A stretch of DNA of 64,000 bases, from contig JANJXV010000024.1 of assembly GCA_024803745.1 (NCBI GenBank), positions 19,477,927 through 19,541,926 of the forward strand. The letters run 5' to 3'. Every line of letters begins with the position of its first letter. Within the stretch, counting starts at the first letter, position 1. The notes beneath the pieces were generated by a model. The model was not told the origin of the DNA, searched no databases, and worked only from the letters and a program-made list of their open reading frames with translations. Made by a program: the position numbers and the translations under genes. Below are positions 20,133-30,730 of the stretch, in pieces. The DNA comes from Megascapheus bottae (Eukaryota; Chordata; Mammalia; Rodentia; Geomyidae).

Positions 20133-20372
20133 TTTTTTTTTTTTTTTTTAATCTGTTCTGGGACTTGAACTCAGGGCCAAGGTGCTATCCCTTAGCTTTT
20201 ATCACTCAAAGCTGGCACTCTACCACTTTCGCCACACCTCCAGTTCCAGCTTTTTTGTTGGTTAACTGGAGATAGGACTCTTTCAGATCAGTCTTCATGG
20301 GCTCGTTTTGAAAAGTGATTCTCAGACCTCAGCCCTCTGAGTAGCTAGGATGCAGGTGTGAGCCACCAGCAT
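20133..20372 (-). mobile_element. B1-head/Geo SINE next to exon 13 donor
   Basis: Antisense, full length. Its head ends 28 bp from the exon 13 donor, so almost the whole proximal intron 13 is SINE. Confidence 0.87.
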
Positions 20373-20400
20373 GATGGGTCTAGCTAACCAGAGCACACAC

Positions 20401-20606
20401 CTCTTTGTTGATTTTGTTGGTGTCAGCTGCTCGGCTGGCCAGCGCGGGGTGCGGGGCCGGGGGCACAGGGATGGGCTGCATGGCGATTAGCTGCACCTTG
20501 CTGGGGACCCGCCGGCTGGCCTCGGACGAGCGCGAGAGCCTGTCCACGTGCTCGAAGATAGAAGCGGAGGAGTGCTGCTCCGTCCCAGAGCTGGGAAGGG
20601 GGGGTG
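20401..20606 (-). CDS. Kiaa1549: Kiaa1549 exon 13
   Basis: 206 nt, acceptor TCCAG/CACCCC, donor AAAGAG/GTGTGT. Two bases complete an Ala codon and it ends in phase 0. It encodes PPLPSSGTEQHSSASIFEHV, then DRLSRSSEASRRVPSKVQLI and AMQPIPVPPAPHPALASRAA, finishing DTNKINKE. Cytoplasmic, with a Pro-rich segment. Confidence 0.95.
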
Positions 20607-20771
20607 CTGGAGAGGAGAGGAAAACCAGGGAGGAAGTCACTTAAACAGCAGGGCCATGCTCAGTCCAAAAGGCCATCCCCCCACACTGCGGGCAGAGCTG
20701 GAAGCTTCTCTAACCCCAAATGGTCCAGCCTAAACAATGTCTCTTCCAGAGTCACTTACAAATGACAAACA

Positions 20772-20990
20772 CAGCTGAGTCAGGAGGACCTGATCTGAGG
20801 ATCAGGGTTCACAGCCAGCCTAGGCAGGAAAGTCGTGAGACACTTATCTCCAGTTAACCACCAGAAAACCAGAGGCAGTGCTGGGGATCAGAGTCGTAGA
20901 GCACTAGCCTTGAGCAGAAAAGCTCAGAGACAGCACCCAGACCCTGAGTTCAAGCTCCATAACCAGCAGCAGCAAAAACAACAACAAAAA
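20772..20990 (+). mobile_element. B1-head/Geo SINE
   Basis: Sense copy with a truncated head (gctgagtcaggaggacctga). Confidence 0.82.
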
Positions 20991-21138
20991 GACAGTTTCA
21001 GGAAAGATGTGAAAAAAAAAAAAAACACTGCCCACTTTTGTCCACATTCGATTCAAATCTTCAGGATATAGAAAGACAAAGCTTCAAGTTGCTCAGCTGG
21101 TCATTAAACAATTGGCAGAACTTGTTTTTTGTTTTGGA

Positions 21139-21346
21139 TTTTTTTTTTTGGTAGGTTGTGGAGCTTGAATGTTGGGCTCAAGTGCTGTCTCTGAGCTCTT
21201 CAGCTCAAGGATAATGCTCTATCACTGAAATAGAGAGTCTCACGGACTGTTGGACTGCCGTGCCCCGAGCTGGGTTTGAACAGAGATCCTCAGATCTCAG
21301 CCTTCTGAGTAGCCAGGATTATAGGGGTGAGCCACCACGCCTGGCT
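21139..21346 (-). mobile_element. B1-head/Geo SINE
   Basis: Antisense. The Geo half is shortened; the head ends gccaccacgcctggc. Confidence 0.82.
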
Positions 21347-21419
21347 TTTGACAGAACTCTTAGAAACATTTCTAGTCTCTGAATTTGAACTGGAAGAGAG
21401 CTTGCAGGATTTTGGAGTA

Positions 21420-21610
21420 GGCCCTCACATTCATCCTTAGCTTTTTTTGCTCAAGGGATGGCACTCTACCACCAAAACCACAGTCCTACTTCCAGCTTTT
21501 TGCTTGTAATTGGAAATTACAGTCTTACAGATTTGTTTGCCCAGGGTGGCATTAAACCATAATTCTGAGATCTCAGCCTCCTGAGTACAATTCCAGGTGT
21601 GAACCACCTG
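21420..21610 (-). mobile_element. B1-head/Geo SINE, diverged
   Basis: Antisense, 5' Geo end missing. Confidence 0.7.
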
Positions 21611-22056
21611 ATTTTGAACATTCCCCAAGAGCAGTCTTGGATTTTGCTGCTACTGGGTATGAAACCCCAAAGAAGGGAAAGGGAGGCACTCAAAGAAACA
21701 TGTTTCTCAGCCAAACAATGAACAGAAATGACTACCTACAGCTCTTTTTTTTACCTTCCCCCAAGTATTTCTTTCCCAGGATGAAACCTAGACTTTAATC
21801 CTATCTCTCTGAAACAGCACACCTACTACCATGGTAGTAAGTACATTTCAGGACTCTATGAAAGTAGATCCTAAGCAAAAGCTCTTCCTTTAGTCTGCGA
21901 GGTTTTTCCTTTAGATTATAAAAGGGTATGCAGGCTTTGTCTCCCAAGAACCCCAGAGAAGAGAGCTTCAGCCCCTAATCTCTCCATTTATACAATACAG
22001 TTCACTTGGTGTAATTTCATACAGATAAATTTATGATCCAAAAGGTCAGGATAAAA
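21611..22056. other. Intron 12, nothing recognised
   Basis: No supported element. Confidence 0.5.
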
Positions 22057-22290
22057 GCTGGGCGTGATGGCTCATGCCTGTAATCCTAGCTAGTCAGCAG
22101 CCTGAGATCTGAAGATCAAGGTTCAAAGCCAGCCCAGGCACAAAAGGACCTGAGACTCTTATCTTCAATTAACCTCTAGAACATGGGAATGGGGCTTGGC
22201 TCAAGGGTAGGGCAGCAGCCTTGAGCTGAAGAGCTCAGGGACAACGCCCAGGCTGAGTTCAAGCTCCATGACCCACAAAAAATAAAATAA
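22057..22290 (+). mobile_element. B1-head/Geo SINE
   Basis: Sense, full length, starting gctgggcgtgatggctcatg. Confidence 0.9.
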
Positions 22291-22308
22291 ATAAAAATAT
22301 TGAGTACA

Positions 22309-22498
22309 GGCTTAGGAGCATTGCCTAGTGGTAGAGTGCTTTCCTAGCATGCACAGAGTCCTGGGCTCAATTCCTTGGTACCGCATACACAGAAAAAGCC
22401 AGAAGTGGTACTGTGGCTCAAGTGGTCCAGTGTGTCTTGAGAAAGCACAAAGACAAGGACTGTGCCCAGGCTCTGAGCTCAAGCCCCAGGACTGGTGA
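22309..22498 (+). mobile_element. IDL-Geo SINE
   Basis: Sense, near full length, same orientation as its neighbour. Confidence 0.87.
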
Positions 22499-22509
22499 AG
22501 TAAACAACA

Positions 22510-23207
22510 ACAACAATAAAAAAAAAGTCCAGTATAAAAATTACTATTTAAAATAATATCCTGAGGTTTTCCCTTATCTTCGCACTACTGAAACACAATC
22601 CTAAGATATAAATAAAGCTCTGGTCAAAACAACAAATAAATGGGCACATTTACTTAAAAGAACCTATTAAACTAAAGCCTAGCTATCCTGGCATCCATCC
22701 AGAAATAGCTCCCAAGGAGAGGCTGGCCTGTGGGCATGGCTTTATTCCAAGGCCTAAGTCTCTCAGTGATGCCTCTCAGAATGGGGGACAAAGTTCATCT
22801 GAGAGCTACTTATCTCCCGGTGCAAAGCTACTAAAGCAAACTACGGGATGGCCACAGACCTCCTACATCCTCAGTTCAGAAAATGATGATGGACACTGAG
22901 GGCCAAGCACAGAGGCAATGGACATGTGAGGACCACGACCTTGCTACAGTGCCAGCTGTGACATTCTGGAATTGATCCCCAAGAGACTCACTATATCCAA
23001 CAGGCAGTTTTTAGGACTGGAGTTTCCGTTTAATCTCTTAGTCCTTTCAAAAGGAATATATGGACCCTAAATCAGAATGAACACGTGCCTCAGTGAACCC
23101 CTGTTTCTACCACAGACCCTAAGTCTCAAAACAGACACCAACATAGATTGCGATGGAGACAGTCAATGCTGAGAAATTCAACAGGGGGCAACTATTCCAT
23201 TTAGTAG
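22510..23207. other. Intron 12, nothing recognised
   Basis: About 700 bp of unique-looking sequence. Confidence 0.5.
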
Positions 23208-23208
23208 A

Positions 23209-23451
23209 TTTTTTTTTTTCTGGTCAGTTGTGGGGCTCGGACTGTGGGCCTCGGTACTGTCCCTGAGCTCTTCAGCTCAAGGCTAGTGCTCTGTCCACTT
23301 TGAGCCATAGCCCCACTTCCGGTTTTCTGGTGGTTAACTAGAGATAAGAGTCTCACAAGCTTTCCTGCCCAGGCTGGCTTTGAAGTGAAGCCCTCCCATC
23401 TCTGCCCCTTGAATAGCTAGGATTACAGGTATAAGCCACTGGCACCTGCCC
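23209..23451 (-). mobile_element. B1-head/Geo SINE
   Basis: Antisense, near full length with poly-T. Confidence 0.87.
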
Positions 23452-23488
23452 ATTTAGTTCTATAGAATTTTTTGGTTTTTAACTGAAT

Positions 23489-23556
23489 TCTTTTTTGATA
23501 CAGGGATCAAACCCAGGACATTGCACTTTGCCTCTGAGCTATAGTCCTGCCCTTCA
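23489..23556 (-). mobile_element. ID-like fragment
   Basis: Antisense: gatacagggatcaaacccag, then gcctctgagctatagtcctg. Confidence 0.6.
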
Positions 23557-23560
23557 GTAG

Positions 23561-23778
23561 ATTTCTTTTGTTTTTGTTTTTGTTTTTGTTTTGCCAGTGG
23601 TGGGGCTTGAACTCAGGGCCTGAGCACTGTCCTTAGACTTTTCCCAAGGCAAGAGCTCTACCACCTGAGCCACAGCACCACTTCCAGCTTTTTTCTATGT
23701 ATGTGGTGCCGAGGAATCAAACCAGGGTCTTCATGCATGCTAGGCAAGCACTCTATCACTAGGCCAAACTCCCGGCCC
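23561..23778 (-). mobile_element. IDL-Geo SINE with (GTTTT)n tail
   Basis: Antisense, full length. The tail is a tttttg repeat at 23566-23592. It lies 89 bp from the exon 12 donor. Confidence 0.92.
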
Positions 23779-23867
23779 CTCTTATCTTTTTTGTCAGTTT
23801 GGCACTTGGAATAGAATAACAGCCTGGCTGTGGCAATCTTATCTGACTGAACAGGAGAGTCACAGAC

Positions 23868-23983
23868 CGCTCTGCGGGGCTCGGTGGGCATTTCCCTCAG
23901 GGGCCACTGCGGGTGTCTTGTCCCCCACATCTCTCTCGCTGGACTCCTCGCTGACGGTTGAGTCGGCATCTGAGGGGGAGACT
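23868..23983 (-). CDS. Kiaa1549: Kiaa1549 exon 12
   Basis: 116 nt, acceptor TGCAG/AGTCTC, donor AGAGCG/GTCTGT. One base completes an Arg codon and one base is left over. It encodes VSPSDADSTVSEESSERDVG and then DKTPAVAPEGNAHRAPQS, an acidic, Ser-rich cytoplasmic segment with likely casein-kinase-type sites. The donor is weak at +3. The exon matches no long open frame and was placed by frame continuity and by similarity to the human segment. Confidence 0.92.
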
Positions 23984-24127
23984 CTGCAGACACACACAAA
24001 TCACAACGAATGAGAGGAGCAGGAAAGAGGGGGAAGGAAAAAGGCTACATTCGTTTGCAAGTCAGGCTGCTAGGTAGAAATGGCTAGCCAGGATCACAGG
24101 AGTGTGCCATGCCACCCAGCCAGCCCC

Positions 24128-24243
24128 TGGTTGAGATGGAGTCAGAAGAGCTACTTTTTGCCTAGCTGGCCTTGTATATTATGATCCTCCAGTTTCTGCC
24201 TCCCAAATACATAAGGATTGCAGGCTTGAACACTGCGCCTAGC
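24128..24243 (-). mobile_element. Old B1-like SINE
   Basis: Antisense core (gatcctccagtttctgcctc), no Geo tail. Confidence 0.5.
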
Positions 24244-24493
24244 TTCATTCACAGGGGTCAGCATCCGGGTTCATCAGGCTAGGAAAACTAGCACCCCCTC
24301 TTTTTGACTCTACCCCCAGGGAGTTATGATATTATACCGACACCCCTCCCTACCATTGGGATGCTATTGCTAAAACCCCTGTGGATACTGAACTCCGTGA
24401 GTGCTTTATATAAAGTGCCACAATGTGTGTAGGCCACACCCATTTATCTATACGCTTTACATGTGTTTCTGGTTTTGATTTTTGGTGATTTTG

Positions 24494-24532
24494 CGTGCGT
24501 GCGTGTGTGTATGCGCGCACCCACGTGCACTA
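24494..24532. repeat. Alternating purine-pyrimidine (GT/GC) tract
   Basis: gcgtgcgtgcgtgtgtgtat followed by gcgcgcacccacgtgcac. Confidence 0.8.
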
Positions 24533-24735
24533 ATCCTGAAGCTTGAATTCAGGATTTAATTCAGGCACTGTCTCTGAACTAACCACAGCTCCACTTCCAG
24601 GTTTTTGGTGGTTACCTGGAAGAAGAGTCTCATGGACTTTCTTGCTCAGAGCTGGCTTTGAACCACAGTCCCCAAACCTTAGTCTTCTAAGTAGCTGGGG
24701 TTACAGGCATGAGCCACCAGTACCCATATCTAGGT
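24533..24735 (-). mobile_element. B1-head/Geo SINE
   Basis: Antisense, Geo partly deleted. Confidence 0.78.
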
Positions 24736-24924
24736 TATTTGTGACACTTAATATAATGTGGATATATTGCCTTATTGTTTTGAAAATAACACAAAATCTA
24801 TATTTTTTTTTACAGATGTCACTTTTTTTTTCCTGAGCACTTTTTATTCACAGTTGTTGAAATCCATAGTAGAATCTGAGCTCACTGAGTGGTTGTGGTG
24901 TACACTGCAAAAATCATGATGCGA

Positions 24925-25020
24925 GGGCTGGGATGTAGCTCAGTGGCAAAGCGCTTGCCTAGGAAGTGCAATGTCCTGGGTTCGATCCCCAGTGCCAAAA
25001 AAGAAAAAAGACAAAAAAAA
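24925..25020 (+). mobile_element. Plain ID element (monomer)
   Basis: Classic tRNA-Ala-derived ID: gctgggatgtagctcagtgg to gggttcgatccccagtgcca and an A-rich tail, with no Geo half. The flanking direct repeat is aaatcatgatgcga (24911-24924) and aaatcaggatgcga (25021-25034). Confidence 0.92.
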
Positions 25021-25034
25021 AAATCAGGATGCGA

Positions 25035-26099
25035 ATAGATGTTTAAGATGACGTTATAAGGCAAGACCAAAAAAAAAAAAAAATCCTTTGCAAAAGAATC
25101 CTAGCCTACCAAATCACCCACAGTGATTTAATTTATTCTCAGCCAGTAAAATAATCGAGCAAAGAGTATCTCTCCATATAATTGATTTTCTTTCATAAAC
25201 ATCATGCTTGAATTTTAAATTCTTAAAACTAGGCCAGACCCCTGGGGTAGGGTTCTCTGATAAGACGGAAACGATGGCACTGGTTTGGATGGCAATGTGG
25301 CCACACTTTTTTTCCACTCTTAATAGGAAATCCTGGAGTTCAGAGTTGCAAGGCTCAAAGGAGGCCTGAAGAGCTGAGGGCTCTGGGGAACGAACTGCCC
25401 GACCTGACCTGCACTCTACGCCAGCCTGGCTCGTGACAGAGGACTTCCTGGCAGCTGGGAAATGACTAAGCAGCTCTACATGTGCTCCAGTCTAATCCGA
25501 GGGATGGGAAATCAATTGGGCATGAGTAGTGGGCCAGGAGGAGGTGGCACCGAGTCCCATGCAACGTACTTGCCAAGGCGACAGCCGGGACGTCTGGGAA
25601 AGACAAGCCAACGGGGACTCCAGGGAGGCCGTCCACAGACAATGACCATAGGACAGCCAGCCACTGGCGCAACAAGCAGAGGGCAAAGCAGCCGGGTGGA
25701 CTATACGTATTGCATGAGTTATGCGTCCTGTACTGTGCATTCTGCGTGAATTTGCATGCTATGCAAAGTATGCATATTATCTTCTAAATGAAGTATGCCA
25801 ACTACATGTCCTGTGCTTACTCTCCATGGGATGCATATTATGGGCTATGCACTTACGAGTAGAATTCCTTTAACTCTGCAACATGCACACTTGAGCTGGC
25901 CAGTCCCTCCTCGGGTCGAGGGGCACCAACTGGATTAAGGCTTTTGGAGACAGGCAGCTCAGAGTCACTCCTGGCTCCCTGTGCGAGTCTCCCGGGCTGT
26001 TCACCCAGGACGGTACCAGTCCTTCTGCTACTAGAAACGGACCACGTGAAAACAGAACCGTGCACAGTGACAGAACAATCCAGAAAGCAAAGCACCAAC
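25035..26099. other. Intron 11, SINE-free unique sequence
   Basis: More than 1 kb without a SINE. It includes a cluster of ATGC/TGCAT motifs at 25706-25850 with a perfect POU octamer (ATTTGCAT, 25750-25757). The open frames at 25462-25749 look like chance. Confidence 0.5.
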
Positions 26100-26296
26100 C
26101 TTCCTCTGTGGCGGACGTTCCTGGGGGGAATCTTGGACTTGGGGCTGGGCACGTCTCCGTTTTCAGAGGGCGTGGTGTGCTCCTTCACGGGTCCAGGCAG
26201 CGGCGCCGGCTCATGGATAATCAAGATGTCCTCTTTATTATGCTGGCCCAGATGCTGCTTAGCAAAGTCAAAGCCCTTCACGCTAGGGATCTGCAG
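26100..26296 (-). CDS. Kiaa1549: Kiaa1549 exon 11
   Basis: 197 nt, acceptor TTTAG/CTGCAG, donor GGAAG/GTTGGT. It encodes LQIPSVKGFDFAKQHLGQHN, KEDILIIHEPAPLPGPVKEH and TTPSENGDVPSPKSKIPPRN, then VRHRG and AG of a split Arg codon. This is the membrane-proximal cytoplasmic region. The donor carries T at +3, a weak match. Confidence 0.95.
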
Positions 26297-26989
26297 CTAA
26301 AACACACACGAACGCACGTGAGCACGGCAGCAATGTACACACGAGGGCTGACACAGAGCATGACCTCTGACCTCAGACTGGGCAGGCAGTGTCCCCAATA
26401 CAATTCCAGAAGCATCCCCATCTCGTTCTTAGACCCAGAAGATGTAACAGAGGCTTACAGAACACAAATGTGGAAGACCAAGACCATACTACAAGACCCA
26501 TTCAAACAGGGCCACAGCCCTGCTGCAGAGCAGTTACGGAAAGGGAGCAGCTGACTTGACATCTTTACACAGATAAGGGGACTTGAGCCAGGCCCTGAAA
26601 AGACTACAGAGAGAATGTTCTAGATGGTATCTTGAGAAGGATCAGAAAAGAGATTATGATAGTGTACTAAAGGGGACAGAGAGAGAAGCCAGCCTGGACC
26701 CCAACAGCTGCAAATGTCAGCTTCTACCCTCTGGGTAGTCAGAAAACTACAAACATTTCCAAACAGGCAGATTTCCTAAATCCAAGGAGACAGGAAGTGG
26801 GGAGGGGGCAAGAAGAGGGCCTGCTGAAGCCACATGCATGAAACCAGAAAGACCCAAGCCCCAACTCCTAACCAAGAAAACGGAAAGAAACAGAGCTCCC
26901 TGCAAACCAGACAGAAAAAACTCGAAGCCAAACAGATAGCAGAGACAAAGGAGGAGCAAAGGCCTGTGATGGCCTGTAATGTTTATTAG
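26297..26989. other. Intron 10, left end, nothing recognised
   Basis: Unique-looking, SINE-free. Confidence 0.5.
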
Positions 26990-27208
26990 TTTGTTTTGTG
27001 CCACGACTGGGGCTTAAACTCAGGTCCTGGGCTCTGCCCCTTCCCTTTAGTCACTGAAGGCTGGTGCTCTACCACTTGAACCATAGCTCTTACAGTACAT
27101 TGGGGATAAAAGTCTCAGGGGCTTTCCTATGCTGACTTCAAGCAATGATCTTCGGATCTCAGCCTCCTGGGTAGCAAGGATTACAGGCGAGAGTCCCCAG
27201 CATCTGGG
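26990..27208 (-). mobile_element. B1-head/Geo SINE
   Basis: Antisense, near full length, moderately diverged. Confidence 0.8.
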
Positions 27209-27878
27209 TGACAACATGTAAGTTTTAGGCAGAGATCTGCAGTGGTGGGATGGTGGGGAAGGAAGTGAGTCACAAAGAAACGATACCTGGAGCCTCCACT
27301 TTAAACGCCCTGGTTGGAGACACAGAGCAGTTCTCACAGGAAAACAGCTCTGGACAGCTGCAGACAGGACAATAGCTTAAGGAACTGAAAGATGACACAG
27401 ACAATAAAGCCTATGGGGACAGAGGTGCCATGCAGAGGGGCTGGGATTTTTTTTTTTTGAGGTGGATATAGATCCTATGGATACAATGTTGAGAGAACAT
27501 CAAAGAACTTAAAGCTGAGGGAAAGGGAGAGCGAGCAAGGAAGAAACTAGGTGACTTCAAAGCAACAGGAGAACCTGGGAAGGTCGGCATGACAAGCCGA
27601 GTCAAATGAAGAATTTCCCAAAGGGTCAGCTGACAAAAGTAATGGTGACAAAGCTCAATGAGAAAAGGGGTCCTTGGATGAAGATCATCTTCACACAGGG
27701 GGTGATGAAGCAGAGGTCCTTTCCTGGGGACACGAAGCCCAACACCACCTCACCCACGCCTCAACCCTGGGAGCCACACGGATCTAACCTTTACCTCTAA
27801 GCCAATGTTGAGATAAGAAGGAAAATCAAGATACCCAGAGAGGTGATACTATTGTTCTTTTCTTCTTGATGGTACTAG
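27209..27878. other. Intron 10, nothing recognised
   Basis: No supported element. Confidence 0.5.
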
Positions 27879-27927
27879 GGAGTGCTCAGGCCCTGAATGT
27901 AAGCCCCAGGATTGGGGGAGAAAAAAA
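27879..27927 (+). mobile_element. Geo tail fragment
   Basis: Sense: gtgctcaggccctgaatgta to ccaggattgggggag plus A run. Confidence 0.7.
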
Positions 27928-28009
27928 GGCTTGCTTTCTACTCCAGCATGTTCCTAGGTTACAATGTGCCTGTTTGGGGCTTTCCATCATGGCTGGGATT
28001 ATAGAAGTT

Positions 28010-28145
28010 GCTGCCACCTCCAGCTTCCCTCCACAAGACTAAAGTTTCCTGAGCTTTTCCGCCCAGTCTGGCCTAGAGTGTGATCCAGCCTTTCTCAGCC
28101 TCCCAGCTAGCTAGAATCGCAGGCTGCGAGCCACTGGTGGCTGGA
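28010..28145 (-). mobile_element. B1-like head fragment, diverged
   Basis: Antisense: tctcagcctcccagctagct, ending gcgagccactggtggctgg. Confidence 0.6.
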
Positions 28146-28153
28146 TGGAGCTC

Positions 28154-28393
28154 CTTTTTTTTTTTGTCAGTCTCGGGGCTTGAACTCAGGGCCTAGGATC
28201 TGTCCCTGAACTCTTTTACCCAAATAGCACCCTACCGCTTTGAGCCACAGCTCCACTTCTGGTTTTTAGAGTGGTCAGTTGAAGATAAGAGTCTCACAGG
28301 GACTTTTCTGCCCACGCTGGCCTCAAACTACAGTCCTTAAGATCTCAGCCTCCTGAGAACCTAGGGTAATAGGCATGAGGCACCAGTGCCTGA
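28154..28393 (-). mobile_element. B1-head/Geo SINE
   Basis: Antisense, near full length. Confidence 0.85.
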
Positions 28394-28410
28394 CATGGAG
28401 CTCCATTTTT

Positions 28411-28608
28411 TTTTTTTTTTTGCCAGTCCTGGGCTTGAGCTCAGGGCCTGAGCACTGTCCTTGGATTTTTTTCTCAAGGCTAGAGCTCTACCACTTGAGC
28501 CTCAGCAACACTTCCGGCATTTTTCTATGTATTTGGTACCAAGGAATTGAACTGGGTCTTCGTGCATGCTAGGCAAGCACTCTACCACTAGGCCAAACTC
28601 CCAGCCCC
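28411..28608 (-). mobile_element. IDL-Geo SINE with TSD
   Basis: Antisense, full length, flanked by tggagctccattttt at 28396-28410 and 28609-28623. Confidence 0.93.
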
Positions 28609-28623
28609 TGGAGCTCCATTTTT

Positions 28624-29433
28624 GATGACACCATATTTGTAACAGTGCTCACATTTTGGTGAGCACTGACTGGCAGTTCCCTCAGTCTAGCCTTCAAGGT
28701 TTGGGAAAAAAACTGCATTCAAAGATTCGTCCTGGGGAGGCATCTTAGCCTTAGGAATGCCACATGCAATCAAAGCCTGCTATCAGCTTGTATCCATTCA
28801 TACCTACAGATGGTCCTAGCAACCAAAAGACAGTCATTCAGATCTCATGAGTGATTTTAAATAACTGACTGTACATAGAAGCAAATGGTACTACCATATA
28901 TTTGTTTCTCTTTATACACAAAAAGCAACACCAGTGGCTTGGATCTCTAAGACTTAAAAAATCCCAGCTATAAGGAAAGCAGCTTGCAATAATGATGTTA
29001 GCCAGCAGAGGGAGACAACACTCACTAGAAAGATAGCTTCCAAAGAGTTGCTTGGAAACAAAAGGCAAATTCTCTTATTAATGAGTTCCTTTTACAAAAG
29101 CACTTTCTGGCTTCTCAGGCTCAAGAACAATGCTAGTCAAAGGATGAACTGCACTGCCTCTCCTCATTCATCTTACCTGTACCCCACAAAGCGTTTTCCA
29201 TGGACTAGGCTGCTCCTTGTAGGTACAGAATGTATCTATACCTCTATGACTGACTTTCTCCAGCCCCCTCCAATGTCTCTTTAATAGTCCTGGTCCCACC
29301 TCACAGAAAAACACCTCCTCCACTCGTGGAGTGGCTTCCTAGCATGCTCTGTATACATCAAATGAAAACAGCTGGCACAAAGGATGTGGATTTCTTTTTC
29401 TCTAGTAGGTATTTCTCGATTGCTTTTCTCTTT
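28624..29433. other. Intron 10, nothing recognised
   Basis: About 800 bp, no supported element. Confidence 0.5.
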
Positions 29434-29530
29434 GATACTGGTCCAGGGCCTTGAACTCAGAGCCTGGGTTCTGTCCCTTAAATTTTCACTCAAAGTAATA
29501 GTCTACCACTTGAGCCACAGCTGCACCTCA
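29434..29530 (-). mobile_element. Geo-type SINE fragment
   Basis: Antisense Geo half only. Confidence 0.72.
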
Positions 29531-29705
29531 GTGCTCATTATTGGCCACTACCGTACACCTCCTGGATTTCTTTAACTCCGGAGCAACACGTTTGGCTTCT
29601 GTTGTAATTAGCGTACTTAAGAACAGGAAACCCTACACTTACTAGTTCATTATTTTCTCCTCTTTTGTTGTAGATTTCCACAGACTCAGCTACACTCCTT
29701 TTTCT

Positions 29706-30208
29706 TTTTTGGTGCCAGTCCTGGGACTTGAACTGAGGGCCTGGGTGCTGTCCCTGACCTTCGTACTTTTTTTTTGGAGGGGGGGTTATGGGGCTTGAAC
29801 TCTGGACCTGGGCACTGTCCCTGAGCTCTTCAGACCAAGGCTACCACCCTACCCTCGAGCCACAGCCCCACTTCTCATTTTCTAGTAATTAATTGGAGAT
29901 AAGAATCTCTGGGCTTTGTAGTGTCTGGGATGGCTTTGAACTTCAATCCTCAGATCTCAGCCTCATGAGTAGCTAGGATTACAGGCATGAGCCACCTCGC
30001 CCCCTCACTCCGTGGGTCCCTGACCTTCTTTTGCTCGAATCTAGTGCTGTACCACTCGAGCCACAGCAACACTTCTGGCACTTTTCATGATCAATGGAGA
30101 TGAGCTTCTCACAGACTTTCCTTCTGGGTCTGGCTTTAAACCATGATCCTGAGCGCTCAGCTCCTGAGCAGCTAGGATTACAGGTGTGAGCCACCAGTGC
30201 CTGCTTCA
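29706..30208 (-). mobile_element. B1-head/Geo SINE interrupted by another copy
   Basis: The outer antisense copy runs 29706-29762 and resumes at 30016-30208. It is split by the nested element at 29763-30015. Confidence 0.85.
29763..30015 (-). mobile_element. Nested B1-head/Geo SINE with TSD
   Basis: Antisense, full length, flanked by gtccctgaccttc at 29750-29762 and 30016-30028. Confidence 0.9.
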
Positions 30209-30246
30209 CCTTTTTTTTTTTTAAGCAAAGTATGTATGAGTGAATT

Positions 30247-30337
30247 CAGATAGAATTAGGCAAATCAAAATGAAACTCCTGAACTTTTGAATACAGATAG
30301 AATTAGGCAAGTCAGAATGAAACTCCTAAACTTTAAG
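30247..30337. repeat. 47-bp tandem duplication
   Basis: cagatagaattaggcaa begins at 30247 and again at 30294, with a few substitutions between the copies. A weaker partial third copy (ggtataattagggg) follows near 30348. Confidence 0.85.
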
Positions 30338-30497
30338 TAAATCAATTCGGTATAATTAGGGGAGATGCCACAGACTTTGACATGCTGTCCTAGTTTGTGA
30401 AATATGTAATTCTAAATATTATTCCCATCTTGAAATTACAAATCCATCTATATAGTTCTCGAGTATTTTCTTGACAGGCACTTGTCAAGTAGATTCT

Positions 30498-30730
30498 TTT
30501 GTGTGTGTGCACCAGAACTGGAGCTTAAACTCGGTGCCTGGGTGCTGTCTCAGCCTTTTCATGCAAAGTTAGCCCTCTACCACTTGAGCCACAGCTCCAC
30601 TTCTGGCTTTTTGGCTGTTAACTGCAGATACAGACATTCCTGCACAGGCTGGTTTCAAAACACAATCTGAAATCTCGGTGTCTTTTCTGAGTTTGTTAGG
30701 ATTACAGGTGGGAGTGTCCAGAACCTGGCC
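30498..30730 (-). mobile_element. B1-head/Geo SINE
   Basis: Antisense, diverged head. Confidence 0.78.

Noticed and set aside
24925..25020. tRNA-Ala gene
   Set aside because: The A-box and B-box-like motifs belong to an ID SINE with an A tail and TSD. The same applies to all IDL heads in the window.
25462..25749. Small plus-strand gene in intron 11
   Set aside because: No family resemblance, and competing open frames of equal length on the other strand.
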